64,000 nt of DNA, taken from assembly GCA_023238725.1 (NCBI GenBank), contig CM041538.1, forward strand, positions 10,352,880-10,416,879, in the 5' to 3' direction. A model generated the notes under the pieces. That model did not search any database, was not told the origin of the DNA, and saw nothing but the letters and a program-made list of their open reading frames with translations. Both the position numbers and the translations under genes were made by a program. This DNA comes from Scortum barcoo (lineage: Eukaryota; Chordata; Actinopteri; Centrarchiformes; Terapontidae). Positions 31,411-43,373 of the stretch are shown here, one piece after another. Position 1 is the stretch's first letter. The number at the start of each line of letters is the position of its first letter.

Positions 31411-34400
31411 ATGTCCGCGTCCATGAGAGCCAGTTCAGCGCCGAGTCCGCTGAGGCCGGAGCGGGCGGACAGCAGAGGAGACGGTACTGTAGCTACACAC
31501 AGCCTGTTAGCATTGTGACTGTCAGCAGGTGGACAGACACATAAAATGAACCAATGATAGGACAACACCACTGACACTTACACACACAGTAAGTTAGATA
31601 CAACAGCCACAATGTATTGCATCAATGGCGCAGTCACACATCTATCTGTTTCTTTTATGTATTTATTTAACGTGACTCAGATCACCGTGGTCTAATGGAG
31701 CATAAACACTTTTTCTCTCAAAGATGAATACATAGTTTTCCCCTTCAGACTTCATCATGAAAAATTAAAGTTATAAGAAATTAACTGGAATAAAAGAAAC
31801 AGTAAAAAGATAAAAGTAAACTACAGTCTGTGATGATTGAATACACAAGTCATACACAGGTCAGAGTCTGTGTCACACAACTGCTGGTTTGTTTGAGTTC
31901 GATTCCCTCTTTTTCAGTGGCAGAACTGAATTTTCAAGTCCCGGCAGAGAGTAGGAAGACACAGCTTCCTCCTGTCAACAACCAGATCATCCCAGATGAA
32001 CTGCTGGTCAGCCTCACCTCCACCGTCTGCAACAGGAGCACACTGGGGCTCACTGCGCACCATCGGCACTGCAAGGTGCATTCAAGCCCTGTTTATATGT
32101 TTGGTGTGACTGTTATTATCTGGTTTTAAATCAGTTCTCACCAGTGGTCCTAACTTGACTTTGTACACAGAGATGTGGGATCAGACGGGCAGATGCAGTC
32201 TGGCATCACCCGCTCGGACGTAAGAAATACAAATACTTTCTGGAGCAGCCAACTTCCGTCACTGGAGCCGGCAGGTCAGCTTGACCAATGAGACATATTC
32301 ATGCTGTTGTCAAGCTATGAAGTTTCTCCAAAGATCTACTAAAACAAGTCCTTGCATGTATGGTATCAGTAATTACTGCAAAACATTGTAGGACACAGTA
32401 TCGGACAGGGCTAATACCAAACCAGCTTGGTTTTAATGTAGCACATTAACTAAACACTGATCAAAGCCAAACAAATTTTAGGTTCTGTTTGACGTTGGTT
32501 ATCCTTAACCAGACAATAAAATCAGAGCTCTAGGATCAGGGCAGCAATAAAAAAAAGTCTTATGTTTGGCTTTCTGCTGTCTGCAGATGACCCAATGAGA
32601 CTAAATGTGCACATTTCTTCTGTTCGGACGGTGTCCATACAGAGATATTTCGTTCCTGTGTGATGCTGTGGTGACCCAGAAGAAGACTGCACCCCTCCCA
32701 CCGCTGACTGACAAGAGTCACATTGGAGTGACACAAGTAAGCTGCCTCAGCTGCAAAACAAATTCAGTCAGATTCAGCCGTATCTCAACCGTCTCAACAA
32801 CCACACTACTTCATTGCTCAGTCTCTCAAAAGCACAAAAAAGAAGAAGAAGAAAAACCATCATGCAGATGAGATCAGTGTAACAGCATCTTGAAAGTCTG
32901 TTTAAAACATGCCAGTGTTTTCATCTCTAAACATTTACTTTGGAATGTGTTACATTTACATAAGGGAACATAAGGGTAGCTTTACAAATGAAAATACTGT
33001 GATTTGCTGCAATGGTATTGACTTTAAATTCACATTCATTGCCATTCATCTTTAACTGCACACATGTATACACTGTGAGGTGATAATCACAGCCACTCTG
33101 TCTTTCAGAACTTGAGTGTCTCAGAGAGTCTGATCCCGGAAGAATACCGCATTGTGAAAAACAAGGGGCTGCAGAGCCTTGAGATCTATGAGGAGTGAGT
33201 CTGCTTCATTTTGTTCATCCACTTTATTCATGTCACCTGTATGCCCTTATACTGGCATGGTTATAACAATAGGAATTTAGCTTTCCTGTCAACCCTCACA
33301 TTGCTCTTCTTCTTTAGTGCGTTCACAGTGCAGCTCCAGGATGATGAGCAGAAGCTGCGGATCTTCCCTTCGCTGTGAGTTGAAAAATCTGCATTTATTT
33401 CATTTACAGGTAAATGGCAGTCAAATAGTCTTCACCGGGAGTGTGAATAAGTAATGGTACCGCTTATGTAGGAAGTAATAGTGCTGTGTACCATTAGGTA
33501 GGCAAAGTGCTGGTAAGATAAGGGATGAATGTTGAATCAAGGAAAGCCCTCAGGTGTGTCGCGATACATGTTTGTGTGTATGTTCTGCATCTCCAGGAAG
33601 CCCAGTGGCAGACTGGAAGTGCTCCAGCTGATGAGGATGATGGACGACATGCTGGTGAAGGCAGGAGTGGATCAGCAGAGTGAGGAGCTTACTGAGTTCT
33701 CCCAGGTAGGCAGACAGACAGGCAGAAAGCACACAGGCTGCTCTGTGCCTCTATAGCTGACACGAGTGCTGTGTTGCATTTATATATAGAGGTAATTACA
33801 TATTGGTAAAACTTTTAAATATTTAAATTGGCCCAAACTTGCAAAATATCAGGCCAGTCTTTAAAAAAAAAAAAGGAGGATTGGGGTGGTCGACAAATGG
33901 AATGAAGAAGGAGGAGATCAGAGATGTAGCTATGGGCAAGGTCATGCAGTGCCTTATAATTAATGAATAAGCAGGATTTTGTAATTTATTCTGAATTTTA
34001 CAGGAAGCCAGGGGAGGGATCCAAGGACTAGGGGACCAACGGTTAGTTCTACAGCTGCATTTTGAACCAACTATAAATGGTTTAAAGCAACCTGACTGAG
34101 GCACGTGTAGAGGGAATTACAGTGATATAGGCAGGAGAAGGTGTGAATTAATAGTTCAAGATCCGTAGATGACAAGATTTGATTTGATTTTTGCAATATT
34201 TTTTCATTGGAAAAGCAGGACTTGAAAAACTAAGTAACTTGATGGTCAAAAGTCATATGCTGGTCAAACATGATACCAAAATTCCAAGTGGTCGGTTAGA
34301 TGTTTGAGCTAACATATAAACCAGTCTGCTGCATTGGTTAATTAAGAGAATTTCTGTTTTGTAAGGGTTTAGGTGGAGAAAATTAAGAGACATCCAATAT

Positions 34401-37400
34401 TCTGTGGTGGCCAGGCAGAGAGAGGACAGTTGATTTAGGTTATTGGGTTTGGCAGAGAAATAAATTTGGTTATCATCAGCATAACAGCATAGCACACCTT
34501 GAACAATTGAACCTGAGGAAGCCTGTACAATGTGAAGGGGACACATGAAGACGTATTTATTTATATAAATATTGAAATATCTATTAGAGTGTTTCTTTCT
34601 GCTGGTAACCACACCATTTTAGTGATGTAAACTTTGTATATGAGAAAACAAAATAGCTCAGAAATGCTTATAGTATATATTTATATAGTATATATATAGT
34701 ATAAAAGAAAGTATGGCCATCCATACAATACACTGAAATTAAATGTCTTACAGATGGAGGGTCTGCTGAAGCTGGTGCAGGTGGAGCAGAACATCTACAA
34801 CATTGTTTTCCATGAACTGATCAGGCAGGTCAGCGTGAGCTGTGCTGAGAGAGGAGAGCTGCTTGCCAAACTCAGGTTAGCTGTCAACACGTGAGGACTG
34901 CACCTACATGGTAAAACCTCACCACGTGCTGAGGGCGTTTTGTGAGCTTTATGGTCCTTGAAACCAGTTAAAGTCAGATTTATAGTTAAAATTAAGCATA
35001 GTTAAAATTAAGCATAGTTCTGCAACTGTATTACCTTTTTAATACCTCAAGTTAATGCTGATATTTCCCAGTAATGACTCTAGGAAGGCTTTTTCCCAGC
35101 TGCTCTTATGTTTGTTTGTCCAGACAGCGTTACCAGTCCCTGCTTGAGCGAATCCCCCGCCGCCTGAAGGCTCTGCACTCTGAGGCAGTGGCGCAGCGGG
35201 CTCTGGACCGCCGGCTCATTGAGGAGATCCACCACATCAAGATATCCATCCAGCAGCTCAGCATGTACGTAGGTCAGGTGTCAGGCTGCGTGGTCGGGGT
35301 GAATGAAATTACTGTGTAACATGTTCATAATGACATTATAATTTAAGAGGAAATAATGAATGAAAGAAATTGAAGTAATAGCACTCATACAGCATTCTCA
35401 CACAGCATACTATATATGATTACAAGAAATACGTGTGTGCTCATTTTTGTTTGAATCTGTGTACATGTGTGTTTATGGGTGTGTGTCCTCTTCACAGGGA
35501 ACTTTCCAGGATCAGAGACCATGATGCCTTTGTTTCCCAGCAGGCAGAGTGTGCTCACTGGCAGCTGGATGAGGCACTCAAGCAGACGACCACCACCTCA
35601 GAGTCAGTCCATTTTAAAACTGTAGAAGCAATTACTTATTCATGTACTAGAAGCCAGTTACTGCTACCAGTGCATCCCTGCTGTAATATATACAGTTGTG
35701 GTTACTATATCCTTAATTGTTACTTAAAAGAAGAAAATGTAGAGACTGTGGTTTGATTCCAACCCTTTGTCCTTTGCTGCATGTCATTACATCTTTCTCT
35801 TTTCCGGTGTTACAAGAGAACAGAAAAAACTGTTTTTTTTTCCCTCTGAGATGGAGCCTAAGTGCAGCAGCAGCAACAGCAGTTCAGTAACCACACAGCT
35901 CAAAGTACAAAATGTGACAAGTTGTTCCCACTCAAATGATCCATTTGCTCTTCTCAGGGTGGTCCAAGGTTACCGTGAGGTGTATGAGCTGCACCGCAAG
36001 CGCCTTGAGGCTCAGCTACTCCAGATGACAGAGGAGAGAGACTGTTGGAGCCAGTTTACCATCTGCCTTGCCCTCAAAGTGTGTCAGCCATCATGCAGTT
36101 TTTTCTTTCAATTGGTCTCACCTTGTTTGTTAGTTTTATGTGATAGTGGTGCGCTGTTATGCTGAATAAATAATAAATTAACTGAGTTTTGTTGTGCAAT
36201 CAGGAAGCGTTATAAAGTTTAATTAATATTAATTGCTTTGGTATCAGGATAGTTAAGGCCGACTTTCCCTGAGGCCCCAGCAAACAAAGTGTAGTGTTTA
36301 AGCAGACAGTTTGACAAATATTTTGCATCTACCTTATTTATCGGTGAGTAAGCTTTCACAGTATGCTCAGTCTTGTTAATGTTTGTTTGTATGCTCAACT
36401 TAAAATTTTCCTTACTATAATTTTTGGGTCTTAAGGATCTCCATAAGGAACTCAGGGCATTTTTCTGTGATTGTCAGGTGATCAGAGTGAAAAAGCTGCA
36501 TCTGGTCACTCAGCTGCGGACCAGCGAGCAGAACTGGTACAAGACAGCAGAGCACTGCTGCTGTTACCTCAGTTCAAAGGTGACAATGCAGTTTCTATTT
36601 CTTTGCATTTTCTGTAAAACACTGAACACTGCAGATGACTCTTTTTAGGTGTCTCCTGTGGTTCAGTTGCACTCTGACTATGACAGTGACCATCCTTCCA
36701 TAGGACACAGAGGACCTGAATATAATCATGGAGCTCACTGATGTCTGGAAAGAGCAGCTGGCTGCCTTTGTATCCCAGCTGAAGAAGACTGAGCATGCTC
36801 AGTGTCAACAGGTCAGCGCAGTTCTGCAAGGCATCGCCAAGTGGCTCGCTTTCTGTACCACACAGAACAAGTAAGGACAAGCTGAGACACCAAAGGAGAT
36901 TATTTAATGTTTTATGATTATCTATTATTATAAAGAACATTCAGGTAAAAAAAAAAGATAATTGTATTAAGCTAATACAAGAGGTTATTGATCCGTGTGT
37001 GTATCCTGCCAAAGATGCTCTTCCTCTATTTTAAGGTGTCCTGACCCAAAGTATGACAAAGCTTCAGAGAAAAGGATTCATGCTGATTTGAAGCAGTGGG
37101 CAAATGTAAGACAGTGCATTTACTTTCTCCTGTATATGTTTTTCATGGTGGTTTTATATGTTTCTATCTGATGACCTTTTATCATCTGTCTCATGTCTCT
37201 CATTTCTGAAAATAATCTCATTGTCATCATGTATTTGATCTGTTCAGTCTGTATCATCTGATCACATCAGGACATCACTTCATCTCTCATAATTGTTATG
37301 CCTGATCCATGTCATTTATGTCACGTTGTTTCTTTCCTCTCATTCATCTCATGTCTAATGACCACAGTTTACTCATCTATGTCATATGATTGGAAATCTT

Positions 37401-40400
37401 TTACCAATCAGATAACATAACATCAGAAATAAGTTATTAATTATCCATGAAAAGCTATCTGCATTAGTTTTAACTGAGCATTGATTTATTTTTCTGTCTC
37501 AGAAGGTAGTGGCCATTTTGGTTGCCTTCGTTTTGATTATATTCCCAATATCTATTAGATATTTTGAATGTGAGTCAGTAAGTCTTCTATCATACATTAT
37601 GTTTCCTTCCTCTGCACCCTTGTTTCCCTGCAGGCGGTGGCGCTCCAGTGTGAGTGCTACCAAGGTGAGAAGCTGCTTTGCTGCCAGCAGACACTGAGCC
37701 AGCTCGCCTGTATCAGGGAAAGATGGTTAAATATGAGCCTTCAGCTGTTCGGAAGACACTCCTCTCTGCATAGTGAACCTACTGTAGATCAGAGGACCCT
37801 GACAGAGCTTGACAGGGTCATGTCTGAGCTCCTCATACAGCTGGACAAGCAAGTCAGTGGAGAAAATGGTGAGGGCCAATTTTGAATTTTTTAAAAAATA
37901 TTTTAAATGAGTGAGAAACTGTGATTTTGAGACCCACTGCCTTGGCATTGAGTTTTTTCTTGACTGTGGTCCAAAAGGATATCTGTAACGAAACAGAACT
38001 GCTGACAGGTGCAAAATTAGGACCTTGCTGAGTGTCATGGTGTGTGGTCCTGATACACACACATGCATAAGCTATTGTATAGTCACATAATCCTCAAAAA
38101 ATACAGTATTCTTACTTTTTTTTTATATATTAGTGGCTCTCGTTGTGGAACATAACCCTTAGATATGGACTAAAGTGCAGAAACTGATTCAGGCCATGCT
38201 GTTTCAGGGATCCATGGACAGATTACGTCACTTCTCAGGCTGATGGAGACCTGGGTTTCCAAGCTTGGTGCAGTGATTCGCCGTCCAGAAAAAATGTCCA
38301 ACTCTGACTGGCTGAGGCTGGAGAAGGCACTGCACAATTGGCAGAGTTTGGCTGAAGAAATCCTCCAGAACATCTCTGGCATGAAGACAGAAAACAAAAA
38401 CAAGTCTGACATATAGTAGGTTTATCATTGAGTGGCATCACTAATTAGTCTTGATCACACACATAAAGTATATCTATCCAGGGTCTAGATTTTATACTGT
38501 ACAATATTCTTTCTCAAAATAATTAGTTAAAGAAAAGGATTTTAAAAAAGGCAGATCAGCATTTTGTTGATTTGAAGTCTGTAAATGAACTCCCACAATT
38601 AAATTCAACATGTGTTCAGTTGTTTTTTCTGTGTGTTTGGATCAAATATGTGCATATTGTATTGTGCATGCTCTAGACTCACAAACACATGGAAGTTGAC
38701 TGTAACCTACCATGACAAATTCTTTAATCACTTTGAGTTTGAGAACGCTCAAGAAAATGTGTAGTTTCTTAAACACGTGTCTAAGTTTTTAGAAACACAT
38801 AATCATCAATGCGTATGATTAAATTTGGTTCAAAGACAGTTTCAAAGTGTTTTTTAATACTGAAATTCTTTGTTTCTGTTGTGTGTTTGTTTTTTTTAAA
38901 CAGTACAGAGACAGAGAAGATGTTAGACAAAGTGCAAGAGTTCATAACCAGTCTCTCAGGCTTCACTGAGGGTGAGAACCAGAGACTCGGTGAAGAGGTG
39001 AGTACCACTCAGGTTCAGTCAAACTGTCAAGAAAATTTTCACATATTTTAAAATTTTGCAAAAACTACAATGTCTCCTAAGTACATGTCCATCAAGTGTT
39101 TTGGAACAAAAGTATCAGGTCTATGAATGTAACACTCAGATGTTGTACTAGCAATACATCCATCCATCTATCCATCCAAACTTTCAATAGTGATGTACAG
39201 TATTACCATTTTACATTGGAAATAGAAGGTGACCTATTTAATAAGTCCATTTGTCTTTTTCACTTCCAATTCACCCCTGTCTCTGCCCTTTGGACTGTCA
39301 GCCTCACTTCCTGAGTTCTCTCAGCATCAGTGGCTCTAAACCACATATGTCTTGTGGACCTTTGCCTATTTATCCCACTTAATTCCAGGTAACCTCTGCC
39401 TTCGTTGTTGCATCATTGCTTTTCTCAGTGATTTCTTTTTTTTCCTTCTATAACCTCTTTCTTGGTCATCTTTTGCAACACCTTGCCTCACATTTATGCA
39501 GTTACTGATACCCTGTAACTGAATTGACAGTCCACAGTGGTTGTTGGGGGAGAGAAGACTGATACGCTCTTTTTTTTTCATTTCATGGGCCTTGTTTGCT
39601 TTTTAATGGTCAAAAGAATTGCTTTAATGTTACAAGCTGCTGTGTTATAATTTTTCGTTTTTCTTGTCCTGCCAGATCATTTCTATTCACATGGCTCAGA
39701 CACGCTGGATGTTGAATCTGTTGGTCCTCATGGTACCTTACCATAGCGAGGACCAGAACCAAGAGCAGGAACACCAATACGTTGTAAACATCTCACTACA
39801 GACACTGAATGAGGATGCAAAGATGCTGGCTGAGAAACTGGAATATTTTTCAAAATACATCACCAGGTGCCAGAAGTTTTTACCAATTTTTTTGCTATTT
39901 ACAGTCAGGAGGATGTTGTTGAATAGTAGCAATCAGAGCATTGTATAATAACCTCTTCACACTACATAATAACTAACAATGCACAGATTCAGTTTAAGTA
40001 CTAGTAAAGTTGAAAGTAGAAGTAGATTTTCTCCAGGATTTACTTGCCAGGAAATGTTTGTCTTTGACTCCAGCTCTTGCGCACTGATTCTGGAGGAGCA
40101 GATTCTGCATAACCCACAGGATGATGAGGGAGAAATTGAGATGAATGAGTGCAGAAAGCTACAGGTAAACAATGTTTTGGTATTAGAATGAAATAAATAG
40201 AAAAATCACAGTAACATCTGTGTAGGTACACTAGAAAAATCAAGAGACGCATCAAAACAATACTCCTTTTTTATACAGAACGACTTGTGTTTTATAGCTG
40301 CATAACTGGCAGATTAATCGAGAAAAAAAAGAAACAATTTGACTTAACACTTTTTTTGTTCAGACCACTTTTGATAAAATTCATCACCCACTGTCACACA

Positions 40401-42848
40401 CAACAATGTGTTTAGGATGAGGCAGGGCTGTAATGATGGTTACTTGCTTGCCAAAGGGAGCAGACAGGATTACCTACCAACACGTGTTTATCAACTCTTT
40501 TATCACAATGCCTTCTTAAACATCCCATTAGCATATTTACTTGAGCACCTCATGCTGATATTTATACACATATCCATGCACATACCCATGTGTTCATAAA
40601 TAGTCTGATTCAATTTTAGAGCTTAATTAACTCATCAGAGCTGAAAAACACAGCTCTGTTTTACTCGTGTGTGTGGGCATTACAAAGTTCCAGAAGAGGG
40701 AGCCAGAGGGCAGTTAGAGACAAGGCAAAGGTGAGCTAAGCAAACCGACACCTCGTCCTCTGCGTGTGGCTGTGTCCATTTTCAGAGGGAGTGCACTGAT
40801 TGGGTGGAGACCTGTGTGATCCTGCTCTCAGGGGTGAAAGGTGGCCCCGCCTCCAGCAGCAGTGTCCTGGTCCCTCCAGCTGACAGCACAGAGACTCTGG
40901 TGAGGAGCTGACCCACATGGACAGACCTCATTTGTTGTCATTCATTAGTAATTCAGTTATGACTTCAAGATGAATTTGCTGAACATGAGCCGTGGTTTCT
41001 TAGATATTTTAACTTATCTATTTTAACTATCTCTATATTATTGGAGAAATGAGTTGTTGTTTTTCTGATTGTGATGATGGTCACTTGTGGGTGTGTGTTT
41101 ACAGGTGAGCGAAAAGGTTTCAGCAGAGCCTGTAGCACGCAGTGAGGTCACAGATGTGACTGAAGCAGAGCCGAGACAGGTTAGTCATATTAACAGTGCA
41201 TTTTGAGTGAAAAACTCAGTGCCAGTGTGGCATAAACAACTGTTATTTTGGTTGAATAATGACATTACTGTAGAATTTTATTTTTCTTGGTTTCTATATA
41301 TAGTATAACATGCAATATAATTTGTTAAGTTGTATATGATAATGTGCAGTAGATATTAAACAGCTGTTACCAAATGTATGTTAATCATGATGATATTGAA
41401 GGCACTGATGGTGCTCTTGTTTCTCCACAGTGCACCGATGAAGGACATGAAAAACAACAAAAGGTTTGTCAGGTTTTAAAGTAGTGTCCATGAAGTGTAG
41501 TTGGATAAATTTTGGTCCACAGTCTGCTCTGAAAATACCTGGGCTTGTCTGGAAAAAGTCAAATTAGCATTTATAGTCTGCAAATGTTATAGAGCTTTGT
41601 GTAATAAAACCATCTGGGAATTTTTAGATTTGTGTTGATGACAGAGTAGTTTTAAGGAATAAAAAAAACTCTTGAGGTGTCATTGTAAAGAAATAAACAG
41701 GAACAACTTGCTAAAAATGAACAGAGTTGTTGTTGTCCTGCAGGGGGTGGTAACGGTTAGCGAGACCCCGGTGGTGAAGTTCATTGCTCATGATGGACAC
41801 ATTATGCAAAGGAAGCTGGGAGAAAGCACTGTCCACCTGAACGGGGTCAGCCAAATCACACACTTATTCAGTGGTAGTGTCATGTCTTTTCACCATGTGT
41901 AAAACTGAACAAACTGCCTGTCTGTCCCTCTGACCATCTGTCTGTCCTTCTCTGCCTCTCAGACTGAGGAGCTGGTTGTGTCTCCAGCGACTGATGAAAC
42001 ACAGAAAGCTTTTAGTGATCTGACCACAGTCGGATTACTGCAACAGGAACTCCAGTAAGTTAACTTTATTATTAGTGGAGTACTTGTATTTTTTAAATAC
42101 TGTAATATATCATATATATAAATTACAGCACCTTCTAATGTTTTCTCATACCATCAGTGTTTTTTTCATGACTGCTCCAAAAAATGACAGTGAAGATAAA
42201 AATTTATCCATTTTTTAAGGATTTAAACAGGCTGGGTCATTTGCTCTTTTGTGTTGCACTGGAAGTTTCTGTAATGTCTCTCATAATAAGTCAAAAAGAT
42301 ACACTTCACAGACTCAAATTTTTACACGAAAGCCTGTTAGAAGGGCAACAAGGCAATACATATATTCCATTCGCTGTCAAGTTCAGTAACCACTGACCGT
42401 GCTGGAAACAAGGTCCACACATCAGAAGAGTTTCTGTGGTAGTTCGGGGATGAAGAATTGACCCCATATCAAGAACATGTAGATGAATTTTCTCTCCATG
42501 TGTTTGTCAGTGATTCAGAGCTACGTGTCCAGAGTGCTGAGCAGCGAGCCCTGAAGGCTGAGGAGGCCCTTCAGGCAGCACTGGAGAAGATTCAGGACCT
42601 GGAGAGACAACTGCAGGGCCGGCCCAGTCTGGAGCCCAAAACTAGCGAAGGTGCCGACCAAACAGAAATTCCTAGAAACTTAAAACAGAGAAACTATATT
42701 AAAACGTACACACATTCTTGTTTGTGTTGCAGAGAAAAAGAAAACACCGCCACCTTCTCCACCACCAGTAACACCCCTGGCTCCTCAAGAAAAAACCACA
42801 GCTGAAGCCAAACCAACAAGCAGCACCAAAAGGACCAAGAAACGGTGA
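31411..42848 (+). CDS. axdnd1: axdnd1, axonemal dynein light chain domain protein
   Basis: Twenty-six coding exons: 31411-31483, 31918-32075, 32171-32274, 32643-32736, 33109-33194, 33318-33374, 33597-33705, 34754-34875, 35124-35264, 35498-35602, 35958-36078, 36478-36579, 36704-36870, 37036-37105, 37634-37868, 38208-38415, 38904-38997, 39676-39866, 40074-40164, 40786-40899, 41105-41179, 41431-41463, 41744-41845, 41963-42054, 42511-42650, 42733-42848. All phases agree and the sum is exactly 3000 nt (999 aa; human about 1012). Features: [12 protein letters not shown] followed by [27 protein letters not shown]; a long helical dynein-light-chain-like region (about residues 215-400); a C-terminal coiled coil ([14 protein letters not shown]); and a basic end (TKRTKKR). 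The family is needed for sperm flagellum and manchette formation. The X-box upstream fits a ciliary programme. It converges on nphs2, as in human 1q25. Confidence 0.9.
33860..34530 (-). mobile_element. Decayed LINE (L2/Rex-like) fragment
   Basis: Minus-strand frames in the axdnd1 intron 33706-34753 read [15 protein letters not shown], the reverse-transcriptase YADD box, followed by [20 protein letters not shown]. Downstream in element orientation is a remnant of the conserved end of the RT domain ([18 protein letters not shown]). Frames are broken by stops and shifts, so it is inactive. Orientation is antisense to the gene. Family assignment is from motif memory. Confidence 0.65.
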
Positions 42849-42955
42849 CCTGACATGTGGTCAGACAGTATGCACGGGACTATCCACTTAATATTGGGTA
42901 AACTATTTTTAAAATTACAGGACACAGGAATAAAAACAAGAGAGAAGCATCATTT
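42849..42955 (+). other. axdnd1: Short axdnd1 3'UTR with poly(A) signal
   Basis: AATAAA at 42929-42934 lies 81 bases after the stop codon and predicts cleavage near 42950. The nphs2 transcript, from the other strand, has minus-strand AATAAA at 43250-43255 and 43263-43268, so the convergent genes end only about 0.3 kb apart. Confidence 0.5.
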
Positions 42956-43373
42956 ACCAGCGCTGTCAAGTATTACGTATTTCCAGTATCAACAGGTTGC
43001 CCAATATTTAGACTGCTTGGCTGTTGCATGAAAATGAATATAGCAATGTTGCCATTTATATAATGGCTGCTGTGGTTTTGTCTAAGTTCCAAGTTTGCTT
43101 CCACAAAATAGTTTCTGAAGACAAGCAAGTATTTTCTGGCACAAGTCACAAAATTGTGACACAAATCCAGTTTACCAACAGTAGAGACCCTCCAGTACTA
43201 AAGCCCACCAGTGGAAACCACTCATATTCAAAAAACACTCAGGAAAACATTTATTATGAACCTTTATTTTCAACTGTACTTAAATAAACCCAACCATCTG
43301 GTTTGAAGGCTACTTTCTTTAAGATGACAAAATCTTGAGGAACTTCATCATAAGCCGGGAATAAGTTAGTCTG